Below the pieces are notes generated by a model. The model was not told where the DNA came from. It was given only the letters and a program-made list of their open reading frames with translations, and searched no databases. The position numbers and the translations under genes were made by a program. This document shows, piece by piece, positions 10,874-21,293 of a stretch of 64,000 bases of DNA. Where the stretch lies: the NCBI GenBank assembly GCA_009760855.2, contig WPIO01000160.1:156001-220000 (forward strand), written 5' to 3'. The stretch is from Cristatella mucedo. Its lineage: Eukaryota; Bryozoa; Phylactolaemata; Cristatellidae. Numbering within the stretch: the first letter of the stretch is position 1; every line of letters begins with the position of its first letter.

Positions 10874-10878
<5 letters not shown>
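10728..10878 (+). pseudogene. RT fragment of a third LINE lineage, upstream part
   Basis: The catalytic region is recognisable as HSNADDTELYLSFK, replacing the FYADDTQLYLSF of LINE-B. MDDIRSWVAN follows in another frame. This is an old, frameshifted reverse transcriptase remnant interrupted by a LINE-A tail. Confidence 0.75.
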
Positions 10879-10912
<34 letters not shown>

Positions 10913-10974
10913 ATTAGACATAGCACCCTCAGAGAACTAAATCTCTTTCTAGGCACTTTGCACTTACTACTATC
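10876..10974 (-). mobile_element. LINE-A 3' tail inserted in an RT remnant
   Basis: (AAT)n followed by AGCACCCTCAGAGAACT and GGCACTTTGCACTT is a very short tail. The RT reading resumes after it, so this is a nested insertion. Confidence 0.75.
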
Positions 10975-11132
10975 CTGGAGCTTGAAGATGACAAGGCCAG
11001 CCTAATAGTTATCGGCAAGTCCAAGGCTACCCGCAGCTTGGTAGATCTAACACTCAAGATTCTTTTACCTGGCATAGCTCCAGTGACGTTGGCCGGTGAT
11101 CTGTACCTAAAATGCCATTTAGACTTGCCTAG
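10975..11132 (+). pseudogene. RT fragment of a third LINE lineage, downstream part
   Basis: LELEDDKASLIVIGKSK corresponds to KLNDDKTELLLIGRPK in LINE-B. ILLPGIAPVTLA follows at the position of the ARNLGV motif. It continues the RT fragment that ends at about 10,878. Confidence 0.75.
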
Positions 11133-11166
11133 GTGAGCACATTTCAAGCGCTATCAAGTCAACTAA

Positions 11167-13341
11167 CTTGCAGCTGAGCAAAATCAAGGTCAGAGCTTAA
11201 TCATCGATGCTGTCCGTGCGAGCATATCTGCTTCACCTTTGCTGCTCAGTCCTCCCTCCGATCTGTCATCACTGGTAGATTGCTACAACACGACACTAGC
11301 TGACACGCTCGACGAGTTTGCACCTTTGACAAAGCGCACTGTGCGCCCCCGCCCAGACGGCCTATGGTTTACCACAGACATTAAACTAGCCAAGTCTACT
11401 AAACGAAAGCTTGAAAAGGCATACAAAAGATCCGGACTAACTGTCCATCGACAGGCATATGAAGACTACTGTAGGTCGTACCAATCGATCCTAGCAAAGG
11501 CTAAGTCTAGCTTCTATAGAAACATTGTTGAATCACAGATGCACAATCCAAAAATGCTGATGTCGACAATAAACCATCTCCTCAACCGTTCCCAGGTTAG
11601 CTCCTTACCAGATGATCCTTGTGATGATCTAGCCGATCGCTTCTCTCGATTCTTTGTGCAGAAGATAGACAAAATCAGGGAATCCATCCCTGCGATGACA
11701 ACCTTCCCACTAGAATGCTGTTCCTCGGTTCCTGGCTGCGCCTCAATGTCTGCATTTAAACTGGTCACCAGTGATGTAGTCCTAAAGCTCGTATCTCAAT
11801 CAAAGAAGACAACAAGTCCACTGGACCCTATTCCCACTGTCCTGCTCCTACGTTGCATTGATCTGCTGCTGCCATGCATAACCAACATCTTTAATATGTC
11901 GTTAGCCTCAAGTCAGGTCCCAGCACCTTTAAAAAAAGCAGTAGTAAGGCCACTTCTCAAGAAAGCTACACTAGACCAAGAGAACTTAAGCAACTACCGC
12001 CCAGTCTCCCTTCTACCATTCCTATCAAAGACACTGGAACGGGTCGTGGCAGACCAGCTGAACTCGTATATCGAAACCTCACACCTTGCTAGTAAGTTCC
12101 AGTCTGGCTTTAGAGCTAATCACTCCACAGAGTCAGCATTGCTTCGGGTATACAACGACCTACTTAGGAATGCAGACATGGGTAGAGTGTCTCTGCTTGT
12201 TTTGCTCGATCTTTCGGCAGCTTTTGATACCATCGATCACAAAGTACTTCTAGAGCGCCTCTCATCTCGCCTGGGCATCACTGGCACTGCTCTGCAGTGG
12301 TTCAGGTCCTATCTCAGTGGGAGACTCCAGAGTGTTGACGTGAATGGACAAAGATCATCTGAAGAACCTCTAAAATATGGAGTACCTCAGGGCTCTGTGC
12401 TAGGTCCGGTCCTTTTCACCGTTTATACTCTCCCTCTCGCTGATGTGATTGCCAAGCACAATCTAGGCTTTCACTTCTATGCGGATGACACTCAGTTGTA
12501 CCTTTGCTTTGATCCCTCCCAGCCTTCGAGCACCTCAAATTCTCTCAATTCACTTGCTGCATGCATTGATGACATCCGATCATGGATGGCAGCAAATTTT
12601 CTAAAACTAAACGATGATAAAACTAACTTACTAGTTATGGGCAAACCTAGTGTTATTCAGAAATTGGAAAGGCTGACTTTCAAAATTGGCTCTGCCAGCA
12701 TATCTCCAGTTGCATCAGCTCGAAATCTAGGTGTCATATTCCAAAGCGACCTCTCGTTAGACGACCACATCAGCTCCACAGTCAAATCAGCCTATTTTCA
12801 GCTTCATAACATTGCTAAAATTAGGGCTTGTTTAGATAAGGATACCACGTCCAAGTTGGTCCATGCATTCGTGACATCTCGTCTCGACTTCTGCAACTCA
12901 CTGCTTACTGGCCTACCAGCATGTGCGATCAGGCGATTGCAGCTGGTGCAAAACTCTGCAGCTAGGCTTGTCTGTCGTGAGCGTCGCAGTTGCCACATTA
13001 CTCCACTTCTCGCCGACCTGCACTGGTTACCAGTCAAGCAACGGATTGACTTCAAGGTTTTGTCCCTCACTTTTAGGTCTCTTCATTCTATGGCTCCAGC
13101 CTATCTCTCAGATCTACTCCCCCACCAGACCAAGCATCGTACCACCCACTTTTCGGAATCCAACAGTCTAGAAATACCTCGTACAAACCTTAAATCCTTT
13201 GGAGACCGTGCATTTAGCTCGTATGCTCCCACAGCCTGGAACTCCCTCCCGACCTGCATCAGAACATCCCCTGACCTGACCACATTTAAAAGAAACTTAA
13301 AAACATACCTATTTAGGACAGCATTTAGTGGGTCCTTGTGA
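11167..13341 (+). CDS. LINE-A reverse transcriptase (ORF2 C-terminal 724 residues)
   Basis: The enzyme would copy LINE RNA into DNA at a nicked target. Visible RT motifs in order are NYRPVSLLPFLSKTLERVV (about 11,990-12,045), FQSGFRANHSTESALLRV, LLDLSAAFDTIDHKVLL, GVPQGSVLGPVLF (about 12,378-12,417), the catalytic FYADDTQLYLCF (about 12,475-12,510), KLNDDKTNLLVMG and ARNLGVIF. The C-terminal domain follows (SRLDFCNSLLTGLP, RTNLKSFGDRAFSSYAPTAWNSLP). The frame is open from 11,167, after a TAA at 11,164, to TGA at 13,339-13,341. The motif pattern is that of the CR1/L2/Jockey group; the exact clade needs a tree. Retaining a full RT frame suggests recent insertion. Confidence 0.9.
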   Translation, partial: LAAEQNQGQSLIIDAVRASISASPLLLSPPSDLSSLVDCYNTTLADTLDEFAPLTKRTVRPRPDGLWFTTDIKLAKSTKRKLEKAYKRSGLTVHRQAYEDYCRSYQSILAKAKSSFYRNIVESQMHNPKMLMSTINHLLNRSQVSSLPDDPCDDLADRFSRFFVQKIDKIRESIPAMTTFPLECCSSVPGCASMSAFKLVTSDVVLKLVSQSKKTTSPLDPIPTVLLLRCIDLLLPCITNIFNMSLASSQVPAPLKKAVVRPLLKKATLDQENLSNYRPVSLLPFLSKTLERVVADQLNSYIETSHLASKFQSGFRANHSTESALLRVYNDLLRNADMGRVSLLVLLDLSAAFDTIDHKVLLERLSSRLGITGTALQWFRSYLSGRLQSVDVNGQRSSEEPLKYGVPQGSVLGPVLFTVYTLPLADVIAKHNLGFHFYADDTQLYLCFDPSQPSSTSNSLNSLAACIDDIRSWMAANFLKLNDDKTNLLVMGKPSVIQKLERLTFKIGSASISPVASARNLGVIFQSDLSLDDHISSTVKSAYFQLHNIAKIRACLDKDTTSKLVHAFVTSRLDFCNSLLTGLPACAIRRLQLVQNSAARLVCRERRSCHITPLLADLHWLPVKQRIDFKVLSLTFRSLHSMAPAYLSDLLPHQTKHRTTHFSESNSLEIPRTNLKSFGDRAFSSYAPTAWNSLPTCIRTSPDLTTFKRNLKTYLFRTAFSGSL

Positions 13342-13587
13342 TTCGTCCTCGATGTGCTTATGCGTGCTGACACTGTTCATGCTGCCACTAACCACATTTG
13401 CATGCTGACCCAGTGCATGTAACCCCTAACCATGTTATTCATTTTGCTTGTTTTTCAAGCATGATTTTACTTACTATTCTATTGCGTATCACTTTGCAGC
13501 AAATGTAAAGCGCCTAGAAAGAGATTAAGTTCTCTGAGGGCGCTTTATCAAGTGCAATATTATTATTATTATTATTATTATTATTAT
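13342..13587 (+). mobile_element. LINE-A 3' UTR and (ATT)n tail
   Basis: It contains the TGCTGACACTGTTCATGCTG and TGCATGCTGACCC blocks and then AAGCGCCTAGAAAGAGATTA. AGTTCTCTGAGGGCGCTTT follows, then (ATT)n. The last 60 bp or so can fold (GCGCCTAGAAAGAG...CTCTGAGGGCGC), as expected for an RT-recognised 3' stem. Confidence 0.85.
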
Positions 13588-14234
13588 CTGCGACTGGTAC
13601 AACATTTGGCGGCTCGTCGAATCTGTCGTCAGGGTTTGGTTGCCTTACCGCTTCCATCTGTGCCTCACTGGCTACCAACCAATCAAGCATCTATCTGAAG
13701 ATCCGCGGTCTAGCTTGTAGGTCAAGGTCTCTCACATTTGCATCAGCCCATCCGAGCTCATTGCTCTAAGAAAAGAAAAGAAAAGACTCGCACTAAATTC
13801 TCCGCATCATCTCACAGTCATCTCATAGCCATCTCGCCAAAAATCGCAAAAAGTTGAAATTGAATGTTGATCTAGCGTTCAGCTCACACGTCTTGAAACT
13901 GGCTTCCGCCTTCGTCAAGGTTCATCTGCGGATGGCCTTAATCTTTCCGGGCAACTTTGGCCATTATCCCCAGTGAACTTCTTTTCATTTCATTTTGCTG
14001 TGATTAGCATGTGCTTCACGGGTCACTTCGTGTTACTTTCAGAGGTCTTACGAACCTGAGGCCATTGGCATAGTTATACTTATCTAGCATGCTAGGCAAA
14101 ACCCTATAGTTTATAATATAATTAATGTTTCATTTCACAGCGCTAACTAACCGGAAAAAGTAATTTCTTCCTAAACATTTTACGCATGCTCTAAAGAAAT
14201 GGTGACCATATCGTTATTCGACCTCTTTATTAAA
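13588..14234. other. Spacer, nothing recognised
   Basis: There is no frame of note and no known repeat. A short AAGAAAAGAAAAGAAAAGAC run lies at about 13,768. Confidence 0.3.
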
Positions 14235-14420
14235 GCATCTGGTGAGTCTTTGTGATTGGTCCTTCGTGTACATGTACCTGCTTACACTATGCCTGCTGCT
14301 TGCGGATTTTACCATCAATCATTTCGTACGCTTTCTGTACAGCATCTGTAAAGTTTTCCCAGAAAGAGATTCAGTTCTCTGAGGGCACAATACTAATGTA
14401 TTACTAATATTATTATTATT
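14235..14420 (+). mobile_element. LINE-A 3' tail fragment
   Basis: GGTGAGTCTTTGTGATTGGTCC, a diverged 3' UTR and AGATTCAGTTCTCTGAGGGC followed by (ATT)n identify a 5'-truncated LINE-A copy. Confidence 0.75.
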
Positions 14421-15139
14421 CGATTGCTTTTGTGCACGCTCGATAATCTTTCCATGTGACCAACCCTTCGGTATTGATTCTCTTGCCTCGGGCTGTAATG
14501 CAGCTGGATGGAGATTAGGATCCGTTGGGGATGCGAATTAGAATTGGATATTGTTAAAATCATCAGATTCGATAAGGGAACATCTGTAGAAGCTATTAGT
14601 GAACCGAGGATGTTTGTAGTACGTAGGGTTCACCCTAACCTAATGGGCTAGATGGCAGTGCAATATTGCTCTTGCGTCTTAACACCTCAGACTGTATGCC
14701 TTGGCTGCAAATGTAACAAGACGTCTGCAATATGTGTTGGTGGTGATCCGGGAAAACCGCTTTCTAGGCCCGGCCCCTGATTTAGGCATCTGGCAGATTA
14801 AACAGATAGTTCTCCGATACCACTGGAATAGCATTATAACATTTTCTTTCGTCCCAGGGAAATAAGTGCTATTTTACCTTGCACATAACTCCACAATTCT
14901 GACGTCATTATCAAATTTTTTTTTGGGAGAACGACGGTAACAAATTTGAAATTAGTTAGTTTTCTCGAGCATCAAAGGATGTAGCTCCAGCGAGCAGTCG
15001 GGCAGCCGTTGAGCAGTCGAGCTCTTTTGCAACTTTTTTCTTTTCTCGCAAACGTGTTTGTTATTACACGTGACCATACTCAAGATCATAAAGTAATCTA
15101 ACTCAGTTTCTATGGCATGTAGGTAGAAATAATTTTTTA
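14421..15139. other. Spacer, nothing recognised
   Basis: Moderately A/T-rich sequence with no convincing frame or repeat. Confidence 0.3.
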
Positions 15140-16692
15140 TAATAATAATAATAATGCTAATAATACTCCTGATAAAGCGCCCTCAGAGAACTCAATCTCT
15201 TTATAGGCGCTTTACATTTGCTGCAAAGGGAAACGCGATTGAATGGTGAGTATTTTCATGCTTGATAAACAACATGGTTAAGGATGATATGCTTAGGGTC
15301 AGCATGCAAGTGTGGTTAGTGGCAGCATGCACATTGTCAGCACGTAAGTACATGAAGGACGAACTACAGGGACCTACTATATGCTGTCATAAATAGGTGT
15401 GTTTTAAGTTCTTTTTAAATGTGGTCAAGTCAGGGAATGTTCTGACGTAAGTCGGGAGGAAGTTCCAAGCTTTGGGAGCGTACGAACTAAGTGCATGGTC
15501 TCCAAAAAATTTGAGGTTTGTACGAGGTATTGGTAAACTGCTTAATTATAATAAGCGGGTGGTACGATGCTTGGCCTGATGGGGGAGTAGATCTGAGAGA
15601 TAGGCTGGAGCCTAAGAATGAAGGGACCTAAAAGTCAGCAACAAAACCTCGAAGTTGATCCGCTGCTTGAGTGGTAGCCAGTGCAGTTCGGCGAGAAGTG
15701 GTGTAATGTGGCAACTGCGACGCTCACGACAGACAAACCTAGATGCAAAGCTTTGCACCAGCTGTAATCGCCTGGTTGCACATTCCGGTAGGCCAGCAAG
15801 CAGTGAGTAACAGAAGTCAAGACGGGATGTCACGAATGCATGGACCAACTTGGACGTGGTATTCTTGTCTAAACAAGCCCGAATTTTAGCAATATTATGA
15901 AGCTGAAAATAGGCAGATTTGACTGTGGAGCTGAAATCGTCATCTTACGAGAGGTCACTTTGGAACATGACACCTAGATTTTGAGCTGATTCAACAGGAG
16001 ATGTGCTGGCAGAGCCAATTTTGAGCGTCAGCCATTCCAATTTCTGAATCACACTGGGATTACCCATAACTAGTAAGTTAGTTTTATCATGGAGTAGTTT
16101 TAGAAAATGTGCGGCCATCCATATGCGGATGTCATCGATACATGCAGCAAGTGAGTTGAGAGAATTTGAGGTGCTCGATGGTGGCGAGGGATCAAAGCAA
16201 AAGTACAACTGAGTGTCATCCACATAAAAATGAAAGCCTAGATTGTGCTTGGCAGTCACATCACCAAGAGGGAGAGTATAAACCGTGAAAAGAACCGGAC
16301 CTAGCATGGAGCCCCGAGGTACACCATATTTCAGATGTATATCGGATGATCTTTGTTCATTCACTTAATTACTCTGGAGTCTCCCACGGAAATAGGACCT
16401 GAAACATTGCAGAGCAGTTCCAGTGGTGCCAAGGCTAGATGAGAGGCTCTAGAAGAACCTGGTGATCGATAATCGATCAAAAGCTGCCGAAAGATTGAGC
16501 AAAACGAGCACAGACACTCTACCCATGTCTGCATTCCTAAGTAGGTCGTTGTACACCCTAAGCAATGCTGATTATCTGTAGTGATTAGCTCTAAAGACAG
16601 ACTGAAATTTACTAGCAAGGTTTGAAGTTTTCACATACGAGTTAAGCTAGTCGACCACGAACCGTTCTAGTGTCTTGATAGGAATGGTAGAA
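15140..16692 (-). mobile_element. LINE-A copy 2, inactivated
   Basis: The reverse complement runs from LLPFLSK-ERFVVD-like codons near 16,690 to the 3' tail and AAT run at 15,140. Several frameshifts and stops break the RT: pieces are open at about 15,945-16,364 and 15,612-15,848. The catalytic box reads FYVDDTQLYFCF, with valine in place of alanine. Its 5' truncation point coincides with the first base of LINE-B copy 2. Confidence 0.9.
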
Positions 16693-19397
16693 GTCCGCTC
16701 ATTTCTTGACTTTCTGGAGAATTTTGGTTTGGCCCAACACGTGAATCATAGCTCCCACGTCGGTGGCCACATTCTAAATCTCGTGATCACTAAGGATGTC
16801 CTTCCCACTGACCTTGTGGTGTGCCGACTGACCCTCTCAGATCATTGTTCGGTCTCGTTTACTGTTCAAGCATTGACATGGACAAGTTTTTGAAATATGT
16901 TTGTGATGCAGGTCTTCTTGATCTGCATACAGACTCGACCGGAAGCCCCGATACCCTCACTGATGCAATGAACATGACACTCAGGAGTGCTCTTGAGAAG
17001 CATGCTCCCGTTCGCTCTATCCGTGTTCAAAGTCGTCGAGATTGCTTTCAATTTACAAAAAGACTCATTAAGATGCGCCGGGTTAAGCTCAGGCTAGAAC
17101 GTCGTTTCAAGAAATCGGGATCTGAGGAAGATCTAGTCAATTTTAAAGACTTACTATGAGTTTACACCCGAAAGCTGAAAAAAATCAAGGCTTCTTTTTT
17201 CAGTAGAAAGCTGAATTACTGCCAGTCGGACACTAAACAGATTTACAAGACAGTAAACCATTTACTGGCCAAGGCTGTGAGGTCTGACTCCCCAGATATT
17301 AAGGGCTTAGCCGAAAAGTTTTTAGCCTTCTTTACTGAAAAAATTGTGTAAATTTGTGCCTCCATTAGGTCCCCTCCGACCAAAGCAATCGCCGTTCCTC
17401 AACCTGTGACCTTCCTTAAAGGGTTCTCCGATGTTTTTACATGTGGTGTGGCTGCCTTAATAAGGTCTAGCAAAAAGAGCTCGTCTGTTGAAGACCCTAT
17501 ACCTTCATCTCTGTGGTCTTCACTAGCAGATCAACTTAGCCCTGCCATAACCAAGATTTTTAATGCTTCTTTGGGAAAAGGGGTCGTCCCAAAGTCCATT
17601 AAATCGGGAATCGTTAGACCTATTCGTTAAAAGCCTGGATTAGACACAGAGGTCCTTTAAAATTATCGCCCAGTTTCCATTCTTCCTTTCTTATCAACGA
17701 TTCTTGAAAAAATTGTTGCTAAGCAGCTGGTTGAACATATTGAAAAGAATGAAACGTCAGAACCATTTCAATCAGGTTTCAAGAGGCAGCACTCTACTGA
17801 AACTGCTCTCCTCCGTGTTAACAATGACGTCCTACGTGGCAACGACGACGGGAATGTCACTACCCTAGCTCTGCTAGATCGGTCTGCTGCCTTCAACACC
17901 ATTGATCACGAAGTTCTGCTTGAACGATTGAGAACAACGATCGGTCTGGTAGACGAAGCACTGGCGTGGTTTAAATCATACCTGTCTGATCGTGTTCAAT
18001 CCGTGTCGTGTGGGGGTCAGGTCTCAGACATGAGAAGGGTCACAAGTGGAGTCCCTCAAGGGTCTGTACTTGGTCCCTTGCTGTTCTTCATTTATACACA
18101 ACCTTTGTAAAAAGTGATTAAGGCCCATGGATTAGGATATCACTTCTATGCTGACGATACTCAGTTGTATTTGTCATTCAAACCGTCGGAATCTGCTGCA
18201 GCAACTGAGAAACTGAATGCTTGCCTTGCCGATATTCGATCCTGGATGTCGGAAAACTTCCTGAAATTAAATGACGATAAAACCGAACTGCTTCTCATAG
18301 GACACCCTAAGCGTGTGGCTGGATTAAAAGGCTTTGCCGATTTAATATGTGATGCTATTGTGCGACCTTTACCACGTGCTCGAAATTTAGGTGTCGTGTT
18401 TGACAGCTGCCTCAATTTCAAAAGCTTCATTCAGAAGACTGCCTCTACAGCTAGCCATCACATCCGATCTCTCTCCAAGATTAGGAGGTATCTCCTACAG
18501 GTATCTCCCAGTGTCTTTAAAAAAAATTTAACTAGCCGTTTAGTTCTGTCTCAGCTTGGTTTTTGTAACTCTCTTTTGGCAGGGCTGCCAAAGGAAGCTA
18601 GTATGCCACTACAGCGGACTATGAATATGGCTGCAAGGCTAGTATTCAAGTCCCAGCGGTTTGAGCACCCGTCTCCTTTGCTAAAAGAGCTAGGATGGAT
18701 GCGGTTGAGCAACGGATCCAGAGCAAAGTTCTTACTCTGACCCACAAGGCCCGCTACGGCTTGGCTTCTTCGTACCTAGCTAAAATACTGCATCAGTTTC
18801 AGCCTGTTCGCGCCCTCAGGTCCTGTGTGGACAATAAATTAGCTGTCCCATTCCTCCGCTTAAAGACAGTTGGCGACAGAAGCTTTAGCTCTGCAGGTCC
18901 TACACTGTGGAACTCACTTCCACAATTCTTACGCAACGACAACTACTCTCCTACTGCCGACTATGGCACATCCTTTTCATTGGTCCTGAGCTGCTACTTC
19001 TATGCTACTCACTACCTCAACTGCTCTCCTGACTCTGCTATGCTTCCTAACTTTCTCTTCGTTGGGTGAGACGAAGTCTGTTGGCTACCGAATGAGTACC
19101 GAAAAAAGTCCTAGCTGATTAAACAGCCTCTTTTGTATAGCGACAGAAGAGCCTTTATGGCTATCACCACCGCTTGCAGTGGCGATAAAGGATCGCCCCA
19201 CTGCAGGAATCGAACCCACGACCTCGGGACCGAGGCCGTGAAAGCAACCGCCTTACCTAGTGTGCCATAACGGCTCACCACCGAAAGCCGCTTAAGCTGT
19301 GAGTGTGCTATACAAAAGTCTCCTGCGTAACACCCACATGGTCTTTATGACTTTATGGAGTTACAGACGGAGATACATTACATTACATTACATTATA
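16693..19397 (+). mobile_element. LINE-B copy 2, inactivated and carrying a SINE-1 insertion
   Basis: It spans the endonuclease end (LDFLENFGLAQHVNHSSHVGG, SDHCSVSF) through the RT to a 3' end of GGAGATACATTACATTACAT. Breaks include the TAA shared with copy 1 before NYRPVS (about 17,658), a TAA after TQPL at 18,108-18,110 between two open RT pieces, and several frameshifts. The catalytic FYADDTQLYLSF is intact at about 18,140-18,180. The pieces at 18,114-18,740 and 18,695-19,069 are in different frames. Confidence 0.9.
19105..19279 (-). mobile_element. SINE-1 full-length copy inserted in LINE-B copy 2
   Basis: The insertion is bounded by a direct repeat ACCGAAA at 19,098-19,104 and 19,280-19,286. 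The other LINE-B copies have this word once. Read on the minus strand, the element starts GGTGAGCCGTTATGGCACAC, passes a tRNA-like A-box to B-box region (GTGGGTTCGATTCCTGCAG) and the body GCGATCCTTTATCGCCACTG, and ends AATCAGCTAGGACTT. It is about 175 bp and serves as the family reference. Confidence 0.92.
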
Positions 19398-19852
19398 AGG
19401 GAGACTGGGATGTAGTTGCTCAAGTTCTCTTGGTCTTGAATTGCTTTCTTGAGAAGTGGCTTTACTACAGATTTTTTGAATAGTGCTGGCACATGACCTG
19501 ACGCTAATGACATATTTGTGATGTTAGATATGCACGGCAGCAGCAGATCAGTGAAAACAACGTGGGAGCAGGAAAGTGGGAATAGAGTCCAGAGGACTTT
19601 TTGTCTTCTTTGATTGGGATATGAACTTCAGGACGAGATCACTAGTGACCTGCTTAAATTTAGACATTGAGGTGAAGCCAGGAATCGGGTAACAACATCT
19701 AGGGGGATGCTTTCATCGCAGGGATAGACTCCCTGATCTTGTCTATCTTGTTGACGAAGAATTGAGAGAAGCGATTGGCTAGATCATCACTAGAATCATC
19801 AGGTAAGGAGCTAATCTAGGAGTGGTTGAGGAGACGGTTGATCGTCGATTAT
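19398..19852 (-). pseudogene. LINE-A-like fragment, RT N-terminal region
   Basis: The reverse complement matches the LINE-A region before and up to YRPVS (LDPIPTVLL-like, LLLPCI, ASGHVPALFKKSVVKPLL, then NYIPVSL in place of NYRPVSL). Multiple stops and frameshifts are present. It abuts the ACATT tail of LINE-B copy 2. Confidence 0.75.
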
Positions 19853-20059
19853 TAATCGCACTAATACCTAGTAATTAAGACCTTCCTTATTTCTGCTTTC
19901 CAGTAATGTAAATAGCCGTGTATATGAAAGAGCCTTAAGATCACCATTTTGGTTGATAGTTCCAGCTGCTCTTACAAATAAGTATCTACGCCATTCTAAG
20001 ATAGTGTGAAGAAGCTACCACTATCTGGCAGATGCATGTAGCTGTGTTGATGTCAAAAA

Positions 20060-20150
20060 CCCTATAATGTAAGCTTAGATTGTGCTTAGTGATTTAATTC
20101 CCAAAAAGGACAATGTACTCTATACTAAGTACTCTAGAGGCTCCCAGGGT
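20060..20150 (-). pseudogene. Degraded LINE-A fragment
   Basis: The sequence around AGCTTAGATTGTGCTTAGTGA and CTCTAGAGGCTCCCAGGGTGA parallels the antisense of the GVPQGSVLGPVLF to HNLGFHFY segment. It is old and short. Confidence 0.5.
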
Positions 20151-20501
20151 GACAGTGACTTCCGGTGACTTCATTACTAATAATAAATATAAATAAATGT
20201 ACTAATAATAATAACTAATACTAATAATAAATAATAATATGGAGTATTCCACTGAGGCAAGACTTACAAACTTATTTAGGAAAGAGTTGTTAGAGACGGC
20301 TTTGAACGATTACACGTTACTGCCTTCACAAGCTCGACTTCTAAGGCATTCCTGTTTTCTCAGCCGCGAGGTAAATAATATTACCTGGCCTTGTCGTATG
20401 CGGCCTTTGTATGTTCATTGACTGCTAAGGCAGCTTACCAGTGAGGCCTGTCAATTAAAACGCACTGTACAGCACTGCAGTTGAAGCGCGTACAAAACAT
20501 T
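20151..20501. other. A/T-rich repeat and unrecognised sequence
   Basis: Interrupted (AAT/AATA)n at about 20,175-20,238, then sequence with a 60-codon frame of no recognisable family. Confidence 0.3.
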
Positions 20502-20645
20502 ACGAGCTGATTAAACAGCCCCTTTTTGTATGGCGACAGAAGAGCCTTTAAAAAGGATCGCCCACCGCAGGATGAGAACCCATGACCTCGGGATCGAGGT
20601 CGTGAAAGCAACCGCCTTACCAAGTGTGCCATCACGGCTCACCGG
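20502..20645 (-). mobile_element. SINE-1 copy with internal deletion
   Basis: The 3' end, GCGACAGAAGAGCC and tRNA-like region are present, but the segment between AGCCTTTA and AAAGGATCGCCC is lost. A further SINE-1 head piece (GAGTCATGAAAAGCAACCGC) follows at about 20,688-20,731. Confidence 0.8.
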
Positions 20646-20734
20646 TTGATCAACAGACACTGAGCAAAGTTCTTTAGCTGACCAACGAGTCATGAAAAGC
20701 AACCGCCTTACCTAATGTGCCGTCGCGGTGTAGC

Positions 20735-21080
20735 TTTCACTTATACAAAGTTGGCATGAACAAAATTTGTTTCAAGTGCACAAGGCTGCGTCTGGTTATG
20801 AATCGCTAGGAAAGGAGGGCAGCATGCAGTATTCGACCTTTACCGTCTAACGAGCAAGTGGGCGTGACCTCTCAGTGAGTTATCCTTCCGGTTAAAGACG
20901 ACTCTTTATTTATCCACCCGTGCGGTTAATCAATACCACTGCCGAAGGGCTGCATGCGAAATCACTTGCGGAATACCCATCTATGTATCGGAGGAACCTA
21001 CAGACGCTTTAGCCAAAAGCGTTTCAAAGCCGCTGCACTGAGAGCTAGAGGAAATGTTTGATGGCAGTAGTCATCATTGT
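20735..21080. other. Spacer, nothing recognised
   Basis: No repeat or frame of note. Confidence 0.3.
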
Positions 21081-21240
21081 AGCTAAATAAATATGAATAT
21101 AATTCATTTATATAGCGCCCCAAGAGAACTTAATCTCTATTCAGGCGCTTCACATATGCCTCGGGGCTCGAGCTTACGACCTCAGTCAGACGTTGGTCGG
21201 GGCGAGCACCTTAACCGTTAGATCTAACCAGGACGGCTAC
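21081..21240 (-). mobile_element. SINE-2 copy
   Basis: Read on the minus strand, a tRNA-like head (AGCCGTCCTGGTTAGATC, GGTGCTCGCCCCGACC) leads to a B-box-like GTAAGCTCGAGCCCCGAGG. GCGCCTGAATAGAGATTAAG, TTCTCTTGGGGCGCTATA and an A/T tail follow. The last 50 bases or so resemble the LINE-A 3' end. Confidence 0.8.
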
Positions 21241-21293
21241 ATACAGCATAGCAGCAGGCAGTACTTATCCGCCGTAGGGCTAGAGGATGCTTT

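Larger units (their letters stand above)
11167..13587 (+). mobile_element. LINE-A master-like copy, 5'-truncated, RT frame open
   Basis: This is the best-preserved retrotransposon in the window. A single open frame covers the RT and C-terminal domain, followed by a 3' UTR of about 210 bp and a terminal (ATT)n at 13,556-13,587. The endonuclease and any ORF1 are missing, and there is no ATG at the 5' edge of homology, so the copy is 5'-truncated. Its last 250 bases are the reference for more than a dozen tails in this window. Confidence 0.9.
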
